Positions 1 to 7,372 of a stretch of DNA of 64,000 bases are shown piece by piece. The first letter of the stretch is position 1. Every line of letters starts with the position of its first letter. The position numbers and the translations under genes are program-made. The stretch is from positions 1,972,245-2,036,244 of the forward strand of contig NZ_JAAAFX010000004.1 of assembly GCF_019352895.1 (NCBI RefSeq), read 5' to 3'. This stretch comes from Variovorax boronicumulans. Lineage in GTDB: Bacteria > Pseudomonadota > Gammaproteobacteria > Burkholderiales > Burkholderiaceae_C. The notes beneath the pieces are model-generated. The model had not been told where the DNA came from, did no database searches, and saw only the letters and a program-made list of their open reading frames with translations.

Positions 1-256
1 CCTTGCTTGCGGCAAGCCAGCGGGTGAGGAAGTCGATGCCGCAGGCGTTCTCGAAGGGAATCACCAGGTTGGCGGGAATACGACCGTTCTGGAGCCACTT
101 GTAGAGCGTCCAGTGATCGGTGAGGCCCATCTCGGCGGCGATGCCCTCGACTGACCTATTGAGGCGTTCGCGGGCGTGGTCTTTGCACAGCTCCATCGCA
201 TGGCGAATGCTGGTGGGCTGGAGCTGCTTCCAATTGCGGCGTGCTGCTGGAATCAT
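1..256 (-). CDS. Phage early protein, cut by the window edge
   Basis: An open frame starts at ATG 256 on the minus strand and runs off the left edge with no stop, giving 85 visible residues. It begins MIPAARRNWKQLQPTSIRHA and contains a helical segment followed by a short motif around WTLYKWLQNGRIP that looks like a compact helix-turn-helix region. It lies 82 bases downstream of the Ner-like gene in the same leftward early operon. The gap holds an inverted repeat GCGGCC/GGCCGC at 278-297. I recognise it only as the type of small early protein found in transposable phages; its function is unknown and its C-terminus is not visible. Confidence 0.6.
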   Translation of the reverse strand, partial: MIPAARRNWKQLQPTSIRHAMELCKDHARERLNRSVEGIAAEMGLTDHWTLYKWLQNGRIPANLVIPFENACGIDFLTRWLAASK

Positions 257-338
257 GGTCGGCGGCCTGGTGGGAAGGCGGCCAAACAAACGGCCGCGTT
301 GGATAGGTCGAAGCGCATGGGGCGTCGGTACACTTCGA

Positions 339-530
339 TCAATGGGCGGCGTCGGTCGCAGGCTTGAGCCCCAACTTGACGGCGATCTCGTGGGCTTGGC
401 CGTAGTGGCCCTTGTCGAATCCGTTGACGACGCGAATCACCTTGTTCGCCCGATACCCGTTGTCGCGGGCCCATTGGGAGAAGGTCATGCCGCGCGCACG
501 GAAGCGCTGCTTGAGTTGGTCGGGGGTCAT
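339..530 (-). CDS. Ner-like phage DNA-binding protein
   Basis: This 63-residue protein starts at ATG 530 behind a good ribosome binding site (AGGAG). It carries a compact helix-turn-helix pattern, with residues around FSQWARDNGYRANKVIRVVN forming the likely two helices, and a basic C-terminal segment around AHEIAVKLGLKP. This short family is common as the first leftward early gene in Burkholderiales transposable phages and plays the part of Mu Ner, a negative regulator of early transcription. It is the first gene of the leftward early operon and faces the repressor across an 85-base control region. The regulator role is inferred from size, fold and position. Confidence 0.7.
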   Translation of the reverse strand: MTPDQLKQRFRARGMTFSQWARDNGYRANKVIRVVNGFDKGHYGQAHEIAVKLGLKPATDAAH

Positions 531-575
531 TGCCGTGGCTCCTGTGCCAAAGTTGTTTGGTATGTGTGGCGATGA

Positions 576-604
576 AGTTTAGGTTTGATTTTCAAACCTG
601 GCAA
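576..604 (-). promoter_or_regulatory. Leftward early promoter
   Basis: Read on the minus strand, a -35 box TTGCCA (599-604) is followed by a 17-base spacer and a -10 box TAAACT (576-581). These match 5 of 6 and 4 of 6 consensus bases. The spacer is filled by the palindromic operator, so bound repressor would exclude RNA polymerase. It would drive the Ner-like gene and the early operon. Confidence 0.55.
581..599. promoter_or_regulatory. Operator O1, perfect palindrome
   Basis: AGGTTTGA and TCAAACCT form perfect 8-base arms around a TTT spacer. It sits between the -35 and -10 boxes of the leftward promoter. This is the expected target of the repressor encoded at 616. Confidence 0.65.
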
Positions 605-611
605 GAGGTTT

Positions 612-630
612 TGGTTTGATTTCTGAACTT
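612..630. promoter_or_regulatory. Operator O2, degenerate copy over the repressor start
   Basis: TGGTTTGA-TTT-CTGAACTT matches the O1 layout with the left arm and spacer nearly identical and a looser right arm. It begins 31 bases from O1, about three helical turns, and covers the repressor's TTG start codon. Cooperative binding and autoregulation are plausible inferences. Confidence 0.5.
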
Positions 631-1110
631 TTGAAGCGAGTGATGAGCGAGTGCAACCTGAAGCAGGCCGACTTGTCGGAGCTGCTCGGGGTCTCGCTGA
701 GCCGCGTCAAGGCGATGACGTCGGGCCGTGTGAAGCACCTGACCCGAGAGGAAAGCGAAGTCCTGATCCGACGGCTGAACATCCGAGCGGATTGGCTGAT
801 CAATGGCGAAGGGCGGATGTTTGACGAGCCCGAGATTGACCCTGAGTTCACCGCCCAAATGGGGGCGGCCATGCGCACGCTGGAGTTAGTGAAAGCGTTG
901 CCGCTGACTGACGTGGAGCGATGGCGGCTCGAAGCCCTGATCACGGGTGATGCAGCGGCAGACGCGCTGCTGATTGCCAACGCACTTCGGGCGCAGTCGT
1001 TGCCTCCAGATGAAGCTGCGCTGTTGGACAACTATCGGCACGCTGATGAAGATGGGAGAGAGGCCGCTCGGAGGGTGCTTTCTTCGCTCGCGAAACAGAA
1101 AAGGGCCTGA
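616..1110 (+). CDS. Phage repressor, helix-turn-helix protein
   Basis: This is a 164-residue protein. Residues about 4-62 form a helix-turn-helix domain (core QADLSELLGVSLSRVKAMTS), followed by the typical IRADWLINGEG segment seen in phage repressors. The rest is helical and probably mediates oligomerisation. The start chosen is TTG 616 because it preserves the first helix and has AAGAGG seven bases upstream; ATG 643 is the alternative. It faces the leftward early operon, with two palindromic operators in between, so it should hold the prophage silent. No LexA-like autocleavage domain is visible, so SOS-triggered self-cleavage is unlikely. Confidence 0.8.
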   Translation: MISELLKRVMSECNLKQADLSELLGVSLSRVKAMTSGRVKHLTREESEVLIRRLNIRADWLINGEGRMFDEPEIDPEFTAQMGAAMRTLELVKALPLTDVERWRLEALITGDAAADALLIANALRAQSLPPDEAALLDNYRHADEDGREAARRVLSSLAKQKRA

Positions 1111-1246
1111 CCGGCGTCCGCCGTGGTTGCGCCTGGTGCTCTGGCTCCTCAACCTCCTGCTGTCGAACCGCGGAGAGCCCGACGAACGCCAGACGATCGT
1201 CGCGCGTGTTGCAGCCGTGGTGGTGACTGTCTTCGGAAGCCTTTAA
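1052..1246 (+). CDS. Possible small membrane protein after the repressor
   Basis: A 64-residue frame overlaps the repressor's 3' end in another reading frame. Its second half reads WLRLVLWLLNLLLSN, a charged loop, then VARVAAVVVTVFGSL, which could be two short membrane segments. ATG 1046 and 1052 are both possible starts, and GGGAGAG nearby gives a weak binding site. It could be a real small phage membrane protein or chance coding in GC-rich DNA; no family is recognised. From 1247 to 1363 nothing else is seen except the leader of the next gene. Confidence 0.25.
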   Translation: MGERPLGGCFLRSRNRKGPDRRPPWLRLVLWLLNLLLSNRGEPDERQTIVARVAAVVVTVFGSL

Positions 1247-1363
1247 GCTGCGCGGGCGCTATCGGTCAGCAGCACACATTGGGACGACGCCATACAGAGG
1301 GAATTCACTGCTGCTATGACGGCGACCGCTACCAGGTTGTAGAACGAAGATAAGGTGGAAACA

Positions 1364-2521
1364 ATGGCAGACGACGAGGAAATCCATCGCAACAAGCTCA
1401 CCGGTAAGACCTACATCAGCCCGCAGATCCCCACTCTGAATGGGCCCCTTCGCATTGCATCCAAGGTGATTGATTCCGAGGGCGCCTACTATGCCAAGGT
1501 GAAGAAAGAGGTTGTCCTTCGTCGCACTCCAGCAGCCAGGACTGAGATCGTTGCCAAGTTTCTTGAGGATGACCGCAAGCTCACGGTTCTGACACTCCAG
1601 CAGTTCAACGGGAACAACGGCCAGCCGCACCGTACAAATTTCTCTTTTGTCGGCAGCGAAATCCCGAAGCTTCTGAGCTTCCTCAATGACATCGCTGAAG
1701 TGGAGTTCCAGCATCCCGGCGCAGTCAACATCACAGATGCGGACTTGCACCGGTTGGTGTTGTCGAAGGCGCAGGCGGCGACCTTGGTTCATGACAATCA
1801 GGAAGTCTTCCTTGAAGCGCTCAAGTCTGAAGTCACCAAGAACGATATCGTCGCTTTGGGCTACCGCAAGAAGCAGCTTGGGGTGTTCTCTCAGCTCCTG
1901 AGCGATCCAGAATTTTTTGACCAATGCAAGAGGCAGAAGTCCATCAAAGGCGATGAGCCACTTTGGCAAGCCTTCTTTGAAAAGAATCCTTGGGTGTTTG
2001 GCTATGGGTTGAGCTACTTCTACGTCACCGGCTTTGAAGAGCGCAAGCTTGAGCAGGTCGTTCAGGGCTACGATCTTCTCAACAGGGGTAAGCGAGCAGA
2101 TGCAGTCATGAAGACCAAGGGGATCATCAACTCCCTTTGCTTCGTTGAAATCAAGCATCACAACACCAAGCTACTTGAGTCAGATTCCTATCGGCCGGGC
2201 TGCTGGGCACCTTCCAAGGAGATGGGGGGTGCAGTTGCTCAGGTTCAAGCTACCGTGGCCATCGCCATGCACAGGCTTCACGGCATGCAACGTATGGTGG
2301 ACAGTGATGGAAATCTCACGGGCGAAGATGTCTTCAATTTCAAGCCGCGTGCCTTCATCGTCATTGGCTCCCTCAATGAGTTCGTTGGCGAGCATGGCGT
2401 GAACCAAGACAAGCTGCGTTCCTTTGAGCTTTACCGCGCGAGCCTCTCGGGGATTGACATCTTGACGTTTGACGAGCTCTATGAGCGCAGCAAGTTCATC
2501 GTTGATTCAGCACACCCATAA
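1364..2521 (+). CDS. sduA: Shedu-family anti-phage nuclease (DUF4263)
   Basis: This 385-residue protein ends in a DUF4263 domain, the PD-(D/E)XK nuclease fold that defines single-gene Shedu defence. The domain spans about residues 195-375. It contains W201-Q-A-F-F-E-K-N-P-W, then R-A-D246, then V-E262-I-K264 as the likely metal-binding core, then Q293/Q295 and a terminal helix around LSGIDILTFDELYER. The first 190 residues are a separate sensor-like region that I cannot assign. ATG 1364 is preferred over GTG 1355 because AGGTGG lies seven bases upstream. The gene is visibly AT-richer than its neighbours, and it sits between the repressor and lysis genes, so it looks like a moron acting in the lysogen against other phages. 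That role is inferred from the family. Confidence 0.82.
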   Translation: MADDEEIHRNKLTGKTYISPQIPTLNGPLRIASKVIDSEGAYYAKVKKEVVLRRTPAARTEIVAKFLEDDRKLTVLTLQQFNGNNGQPHRTNFSFVGSEIPKLLSFLNDIAEVEFQHPGAVNITDADLHRLVLSKAQAATLVHDNQEVFLEALKSEVTKNDIVALGYRKKQLGVFSQLLSDPEFFDQCKRQKSIKGDEPLWQAFFEKNPWVFGYGLSYFYVTGFEERKLEQVVQGYDLLNRGKRADAVMKTKGIINSLCFVEIKHHNTKLLESDSYRPGCWAPSKEMGGAVAQVQATVAIAMHRLHGMQRMVDSDGNLTGEDVFNFKPRAFIVIGSLNEFVGEHGVNQDKLRSFELYRASLSGIDILTFDELYERSKFIVDSAHP

Positions 2522-2597
2522 GAACTCGGCACTGGGCATCCCTTAGAGCTTTTGGTGTTTACGAAACTTGATCTTGAATCGAAAGCGAGAACCGATC

Positions 2598-2996
2598 ATG
2601 CCTGCTTGGAGAGCCTTCACTTTCATCGCCCTGCTGTGCGCCGGCACTCCCGCACTCGCAATCAACAAATGCACGGGCGTGGATGGGAAGGTCACCTACC
2701 AAGAAACGCCGTGCGCAGCCTCGATGCGCTCGACAGAAGCTCTGAAGATCCAGGAGGGTCCTGCGACCACGCCGGAGGAAGCACGCTTCAACTCGGCTGC
2801 GGCGCGTGGAAAGCTGATCGTAGGCATGCCGGCGCAGTTGGTTCGTCGAGCCTGGGGCGAGCCGACCAAGATCAACGTCTCGGTGGGCAGCTACGGCCGG
2901 CACGAGCAATGGATCTATGACCGCGGCAGCTATCGCGCGCAGTACGTCTATGTGCAGAACGGCATCATGACGAGCATCCAGACGCCTAGCGAGTAG
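2598..2996 (+). CDS. Secreted DUF4124-type protein with OmlA-like tail
   Basis: This is a 132-residue exported protein. Residues 1-21 form a signal peptide ending TPALA. A short DUF4124-type motif follows (INKCTGVDGKVTYQETPC, paired cysteines). Residues about 72-130 contain GMPAQLVRRAWGEPTKIN, resembling the lipoprotein SmpA/OmlA motif. ATG 2598 is chosen over TTG 2568 because the signal peptide then starts cleanly. It lies between the Shedu gene and the lysis cassette and is probably another lysogen-expressed accessory gene acting in the periplasm. The exact role is unknown. Confidence 0.7.
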   Translation: MPAWRAFTFIALLCAGTPALAINKCTGVDGKVTYQETPCAASMRSTEALKIQEGPATTPEEARFNSAAARGKLIVGMPAQLVRRAWGEPTKINVSVGSYGRHEQWIYDRGSYRAQYVYVQNGIMTSIQTPSE

Positions 2997-3005
2997 TACG
3001 CAGGC

Positions 3006-3025
3006 GCCTGCCTCCCTCGGCAGGC
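3006..3025 (+). terminator. GC-rich hairpin after the secreted-protein gene
   Basis: GCCTGCC (3006-3012) and GGCAGGC (3019-3025) form a perfect 7-bp stem around a 6-base loop, 10 bases after the upstream stop codon. No T-run follows, so it is a weak or factor-assisted terminator at best. It marks the boundary between the lysogenic genes and the late operon. Confidence 0.35.
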
Positions 3026-3167
3026 AGCCAAGCAGTCCAGGTCGACAGGATCGAAACCCGGTCCTTTGTCTCCCCGCCTGGATATGCACCGCCGTCACAA
3101 GACGGCCGATTCGTTCCCCGGAAAACTGACCGCTTCCTGTGTCAGTCCACCTTCCGAGGAGCATCCC

Positions 3168-3533
3168 GTGAAACTCAAAGCAACCGTCCCAGTTTGGCTC
3201 CGCGCGCCGCGCAACAGCCTCTGGCTCATCGTCGCCATCGTGCTGCTGGCCGTGATCGCCAGCATTGCGCCGGTCCAACTGCCGGTCGTGATCTACAAGG
3301 TGGCACTGATCGCGCTCGCCGCCGTGTTGGGCTATTGGATCGACCGCGCGGCTTTCCCCTACGCACGCCCTGACGGCTACCTCTGCCGCGACTGGCGGCG
3401 AGGGACGAACGAGCCGGAGAACGATGTCGATCACCCGGTCGTGCCAAGTCACCAGCCCGTCTTCGTCGCGGCAATGCTTCGACGTGCGATCGTCATCGGT
3501 GCGACCGTCATCGGCACAGCACTGGGCCTGTGA
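3168..3533 (+). CDS. Putative holin
   Basis: This 121-residue membrane protein opens the lysis cassette. It has hydrophobic segments at about residues 18-34, 38-56 and 99-119 and a charged region in between, which fits a two- or three-span holin of the Mu-like phage type. GTG 3168 is chosen because GAGGA lies 7 bases upstream. An earlier in-frame start at 3066 would add a poorly conserved-looking polar leader. Its stop codon overlaps the endolysin start (TGATG). It would permeabilise the inner membrane at lysis. Confidence 0.7.
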   Translation: MKLKATVPVWLRAPRNSLWLIVAIVLLAVIASIAPVQLPVVIYKVALIALAAVLGYWIDRAAFPYARPDGYLCRDWRRGTNEPENDVDHPVVPSHQPVFVAAMLRRAIVIGATVIGTALGL

Positions 3534-4201
3534 TGCACTGGCAGGCCGACAAGGACTTCGAGGACCAGATGGCCCGTTGCGGACGCTGGCACAGACGGGC
3601 CACAGCACTGGTCGCAGTGGTCACATTGCTCGTGATCGCCATGCTGATCGGCATCGGGTCGACAGCTCACGCCCAGGTGCCGCACGCCGCACAGGCGTAT
3701 CGCGCCGACCTGACGCGCACAGCGCGCGTCGTATGGGGACTGAACGCGCCCGTGGCGGTGTTCGCTGCCCAGGTCCATACCGAGTCGGCATGGAAGCCCG
3801 GCGCCGTGTCGCACGTCGGCGCGGCCGGTCTGGCGCAGTTCATGCCCGGCACGTCGAAGTGGATTGCGGGAATCGACCCGGCGCTCAAGGCCGATCAGCC
3901 GTTCAACCCGGCATGGGCGATGCGCGCCCTGGTGGTCTACGACCTGTGGCTCTACGAACGTGCGCCGGCCCCATACAGCCCACGCGATCGCATGTGGGTG
4001 GCGCTCCGGGCCTACAACGGCGGGCTGGGGCACTGGCAAGCAGAGGCGCGCAACGCAGTGTCCAGCGACCGAGCGGCCGTTGACGCAGCCTGCGGCACAG
4101 CCAAGCGGCACCGCAGCCACTGCGTCGAGAACCTCACGTATCCGCGACGCATCCTGATCGACCTGCAACCGCGCTATGCGACGTGGGGGCCGACGCTGTG
4201 A
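3533..4201 (+). CDS. Lytic transglycosylase endolysin (SLT family)
   Basis: This is a 222-residue peptidoglycan-cleaving enzyme. After a 23-residue charged start comes a membrane or signal segment (residues 24-44, followed by STAHAQ). The catalytic domain holds the SLT hallmarks: V-H-T-E84-S with the catalytic glutamate, GAAGLAQFMPGT (96-107) and the later AYNGG motif. The N-terminal segment could be a cleaved signal or a signal-anchor-release element. ATG 3533 overlaps the holin stop; GTG 3530 is an alternative. It would degrade the cell wall in the periplasm after holin triggering. Confidence 0.85.
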   Translation: MHWQADKDFEDQMARCGRWHRRATALVAVVTLLVIAMLIGIGSTAHAQVPHAAQAYRADLTRTARVVWGLNAPVAVFAAQVHTESAWKPGAVSHVGAAGLAQFMPGTSKWIAGIDPALKADQPFNPAWAMRALVVYDLWLYERAPAPYSPRDRMWVALRAYNGGLGHWQAEARNAVSSDRAAVDAACGTAKRHRSHCVENLTYPRRILIDLQPRYATWGPTL

Positions 4202-4611
4202 ACAGCTCGACTTGGTTTCTCGCTGTCGTCCTCGCAAGCCTGACGAGTGCGGCCGGCGGCATCGCGTACGGCCACGCCGACGGTAAGGCCGAAGCCGTTG
4301 CCAAGGAGAACGCGAAGGCAGTGAAAGACTTGACGGGCTTGATCGACTCGCATGCGCAGCTCGTCACGCAGGCCGCAAATGCCAGCAAGGCCATCCGCCA
4401 AGCAATAGCGCGTCGCGCCGGTGCTGACGCCCAGACCACCGAGGAGTTCAAGAATGCGCTCGCCGCTACTGCTGACAGTCGTGCTGGCTGTCTGTTCGAT
4501 GACGACGTCATGCGCCGTCTCGCCACCGCCCAGCGCCGCGCTGCCCAAGCCGCGGCCGGCGGAATCCTCGGTGAGGTGTCCAGCGCCAGCGCCGGCCCCG
4601 TCGGGCCGTGA
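4198..4611 (+). CDS. Rz-like inner-membrane spanin
   Basis: This 137-residue protein starts at GTG 4198, overlapping the endolysin stop by 4 bases. It has an N-terminal membrane segment (about residues 5-25) followed by an alanine-, lysine- and glutamate-rich helical periplasmic region, the layout of Rz. The 3' half encodes the Rz1-like lipoprotein in another frame, which strongly supports the spanin assignment. Together the pair would fuse inner and outer membranes in the last step of lysis. Confidence 0.75.
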   Translation: MNSSTWFLAVVLASLTSAAGGIAYGHADGKAEAVAKENAKAVKDLTGLIDSHAQLVTQAANASKAIRQAIARRAGADAQTTEEFKNALAATADSRAGCLFDDDVMRRLATAQRRAAQAAAGGILGEVSSASAGPVGP

Positions 4612-4717
4612 GGTAGACCCGGTGGCGGCAGCACTCAAGGACCTCTACGACCTGTACGGCATTTGCGCAGGGCGCTTCGCCGATCTGCTCGACTATCTCG
4701 ACGGCGGGCAGCAATGA
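4454..4717 (+). CDS. Rz1-like outer-membrane spanin lipoprotein, nested in Rz
   Basis: This is an 87-residue lipoprotein encoded in a different frame inside the Rz gene, starting at ATG 4454. The signal peptide MRSPLLLTVVLAVCSMTTSC ends at a probable lipid-bearing cysteine, C20, although the T at -3 is unusual. A proline-rich stretch follows (SPPPSAALPKPRP, then PAPAPAPSG), the standard Rz1 signature. The gene extends about 100 bases past the Rz stop, so it is partly embedded and partly overlapping. Its stop overlaps the start of the next gene (ATGA). Confidence 0.75.
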   Translation: MRSPLLLTVVLAVCSMTTSCAVSPPPSAALPKPRPAESSVRCPAPAPAPSGREVDPVAAALKDLYDLYGICAGRFADLLDYLDGGQQ

Positions 4718-5070
4718 CCATCCAGGCGGACTTCTGGCAACTCGTCGGCCTGCTGGGCGCGTTCGTGGCTTCCCTCGGGACGATCGGCGTACTCCTGTTG
4801 AAGCAGATCCAGAGCGGGCTGGACGAGCGCTTCACGCAGCTCGCCGGTCGTCTGGATGGCATCGAGCAGGTCAATCGGGACGAGACCATCCAATGGCAGC
4901 GCGTGGAGCGCGAGTTCCTCAAATTCCAGGCCGACTTGCCGATGCGCTACGTGATGCGCGACGACTACATCCGCGGCCAAACCACCATCGAAGCAAAGCT
5001 GGATGCAATCGCCATGAGGGTCGAGAACACCCAGCTGCGCGCTGCATCCAAATCCGGAGGAGGATCATGA
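4714..5070 (+). CDS. Small membrane-anchored phage protein (DUF2730-like)
   Basis: This 118-residue protein has one N-terminal membrane helix (residues 9-29), then a coiled-coil-like region, and a motif around LPMRYVMRDDYIR. This plan resembles the small protein encoded just upstream of Mu gp26/gp27 (Mu gp25, DUF2730 type). ATG 4714 overlaps the Rz1 stop and has the only sensible spacing. The function is unknown; by position it belongs to the start of the head-assembly operon. Confidence 0.55.
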   Translation: MTIQADFWQLVGLLGAFVASLGTIGVLLLKQIQSGLDERFTQLAGRLDGIEQVNRDETIQWQRVEREFLKFQADLPMRYVMRDDYIRGQTTIEAKLDAIAMRVENTQLRAASKSGGGS

Positions 5071-5375
5071 ACATCGACCACGCCAGAGTACGCCGCGAAG
5101 GCCTGCGTTGGCTCATCCTGCTGGCGCTCAACAACGCGCGCCCGGTTGGCGCGTATGAGAGCGTCGTTCTTGCGACGGCCCAAGGCATGTATCTCGATGC
5201 CACGCAGGTCGAGATTCGCAACGAGCTGGGTTATCTCGAGGAGCGCGAACTGCTCAAGCTGAAGAAGGAGCCGAGTGGCCGGTGGTTCGCCAGCCTCACG
5301 CGCTTCGGCATCGACCTGGTCGAATACAGCATCGAATGCGAGCCGGGCATCGGCCGGCCCGCAAAGTACTGGTAA
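5067..5375 (+). CDS. Winged-helix-like phage protein (VpaChn25_0724 / Mu gp26 type)
   Basis: This is a 102-residue protein starting at ATG 5067 behind GGAGGAGG and overlapping the previous stop. It reads as a small winged-helix fold, with a helical start (RREGLRWLILLALNNARP), a helix around DATQVEIRNELGYLEERELL and a beta wing around GRWFASLTRFGIDLVEY. The family is conserved immediately before the terminase small subunit in Mu-like phages. DNA binding during packaging is a reasonable guess, but no experiment is known to me. Confidence 0.65.
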   Translation: MNIDHARVRREGLRWLILLALNNARPVGAYESVVLATAQGMYLDATQVEIRNELGYLEERELLKLKKEPSGRWFASLTRFGIDLVEYSIECEPGIGRPAKYW

Positions 5376-5378
5376 GCC

Positions 5379-5951
5379 ATGGGTCGCCAAAGTTCCGTCA
5401 AGCGCCTGCCGTCCGAGATCAAGTCGTACATCGAGGCCATGCTCGCCACCGGCGCGCAGACCCTCGACGAGCTGATCAAAGACCTGCAGGCGCGCTTCCC
5501 GGCAGAGGCCGAGGCCGGCAGTCTGCCGAGCCGGTCGGCGATCCACCGCTACGGCACCAAGCTCGACCGCCGCCTGGCTGCGATCAAGGCCAGCACGGAA
5601 GCGTCGCTGCTGATTCGCCAGCACGCTGGTGACAGCCAGGACGCCCGAAGCGAAGCATTGACGGCGCTGGTGCAGACCGAGTTGTTCGAGGCGATCCTGA
5701 ACCTGCAGGATGCTGAGGACGACGAACTGGACGCCGGTGAGCGGGTCGGCATGCTCAGTGCCGCAGCGAAGAACATCGCCACGCTGACGCGCAGCAGCGT
5801 CAACCTGAAGAAGTTCCAGGCCGAGGTGGAAGAGTCGACGCGCAAGAAGCTCCTCGAGGAGCAGCGCGCCAAGCTCGATGCGCTGGGCAGCAAAGGCGGC
5901 GTGACCGCAGAAACCAAGGCCGCGATCCGCGAGGCCCTGGGCATTCTCTGA
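5379..5951 (+). CDS. Mu gp27-like protein (DUF3486), terminase small subunit
   Basis: This 190-residue protein is of the DUF3486 family. It opens with GRQSSVKRLPSEIKSYIEA, a typical helix-turn-helix start for this family, has LPSRSAIHRYGTKLDRRL in the recognition region, and ends in a helical tail. In Mu, gp27 is thought to be the DNA-recognising partner of the gp28 terminase. It sits 2 bases before the terminase large subunit gene and is clearly co-transcribed with it. Confidence 0.85.
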   Translation: MGRQSSVKRLPSEIKSYIEAMLATGAQTLDELIKDLQARFPAEAEAGSLPSRSAIHRYGTKLDRRLAAIKASTEASLLIRQHAGDSQDARSEALTALVQTELFEAILNLQDAEDDELDAGERVGMLSAAAKNIATLTRSSVNLKKFQAEVEESTRKKLLEEQRAKLDALGSKGGVTAETKAAIREALGIL

Positions 5952-5953
5952 CC

Positions 5954-7372
5954 ATGCGCAAGATCATCGGTCGCGCCAAGTGCATCCCGAAAGATCCGGA
6001 TGCGATCTTCCTGCCGTATCAGGCCAAGTGGATCAAGGACGAGTCTCGTCTGAAGCTGGCCGAGAAATCGCGTCAGATCGGCTTCACCTGGTGCACGGCC
6101 TACGCGGTGAACGAGCGGGCATCGATGCAAGCCGCTCGCTACGACGAGTGGATCAGCAGCAGAGATGAAGGGGCCGCACGGCTGTTCATCGAAGACTGCA
6201 AGTTCTGGGCTCGGATTCAGAACCTGGCCGCCAAGGACTTGGGTGAGGTTCTGATCGATGCGAAGCTTCGCGCGACGGCGCAATCGCTGGAGTTCGCGAG
6301 CGGGCGACGTGTCCACAGCATGTCGAGCAATCCCGATGCACAGGCCGGCAAGCGCGGTTCGCGCGTGCTGGACGAGTACGCGCTCCACCAGGAGCAACGG
6401 AAGATGTGGGCGATCGCGTATCCCGGCATCACCTGGGGAGGCGTGCTGGAGGCGTTCAGCACCCACCGTGGATCGCACAGTTTCTTCAACCAGCTGGTGC
6501 GTGAGGCCCGCTTTGGGGGAAATCCCAAAAAGATCAGCCTGCACCGAGTGACGCTGCAGGACGCGCTTGACCAGGGCTTCCTCTACAAGCTGCAGCAGGC
6601 GCTGCCGGCGGACGCCGAGCAGCAGGACATGGACGAAGCCGAATACTTCGACTTCGTCAAGCGCGGCGCGGCTGACGAGGAGTCGTTCGACCAGGAGTAC
6701 ATGTGCATCCCGGCCGACGACGATGCCAAGTTCCTGGAATACGCCCTCATCACCGCCTGCGAATACAGCGGCGGCACCGTCTGGCAGCGCGGCCTGGAAG
6801 GGCCGTTCCAGGGGCGGCTGTTCGCAGGCGTCGACATCGGCCGCAAGAAGGACTTGACCGTGCTGTGGGTGGTCGAGGAACTGGGCGACGTGCTCTACAC
6901 GCGGCACGTCGAGGTCATGGAAAAGATGCGCAAGAGCGCCCAGGAGAAGATTCTCTGGCCCTGGTTTGCGATCTGCGACCGCACCTGCATCGACGCCACC
7001 GGCCTGGGCATCGGATGGGCCGACGACGCGCAGGACCAGTTCGGCGAAGAGCGCATCGAAGCGGTGACCTTCACCGGGCCGGTGAAGGAGGCGCTCGCCT
7101 ATGCGCTGAAGGGTGCGATGGAGGACCGCACGGTGCGCATCCACGAAGACCCGAAGGTCCGCGCCGACCTCCGCAAGATCCAGAAGGTCACGACGGCGGC
7201 CGGGAACATCCGGTTCGTGGCGGAGAGCACGCCCGACGGTCACTCCGACCGCTTCTGGGCGCTCGCGCTCGCCAAGAACGCGGCGTCGAATCCGAGCGCT
7301 CCCATCGAGTTCACCAGCAGCGGGCCACGCGAGAGCGTGAGCGACGCAAGGGATTTCCAGCATGGCAACTAA
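5954..7372 (+). CDS. Mu gp28-like terminase large subunit
   Basis: This 472-residue packaging motor has an ATPase half with a degenerate Walker A (residues 37-46, EKSRQIGFTW) and a Walker B region ending LDE (D140, E141). The nuclease half begins with F-A-G-V-D294-I-G and contains C-I-D347-A-T-G, the acidic residues expected of the RNase-H-like fold. It would cut and package phage DNA, by the headful mode in Mu relatives, which includes flanking host DNA. Its 3' end overlaps the portal gene by 11 bases. Confidence 0.88.
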   Translation: MRKIIGRAKCIPKDPDAIFLPYQAKWIKDESRLKLAEKSRQIGFTWCTAYAVNERASMQAARYDEWISSRDEGAARLFIEDCKFWARIQNLAAKDLGEVLIDAKLRATAQSLEFASGRRVHSMSSNPDAQAGKRGSRVLDEYALHQEQRKMWAIAYPGITWGGVLEAFSTHRGSHSFFNQLVREARFGGNPKKISLHRVTLQDALDQGFLYKLQQALPADAEQQDMDEAEYFDFVKRGAADEESFDQEYMCIPADDDAKFLEYALITACEYSGGTVWQRGLEGPFQGRLFAGVDIGRKKDLTVLWVVEELGDVLYTRHVEVMEKMRKSAQEKILWPWFAICDRTCIDATGLGIGWADDAQDQFGEERIEAVTFTGPVKEALAYALKGAMEDRTVRIHEDPKVRADLRKIQKVTTAAGNIRFVAESTPDGHSDRFWALALAKNAASNPSAPIEFTSSGPRESVSDARDFQHGN

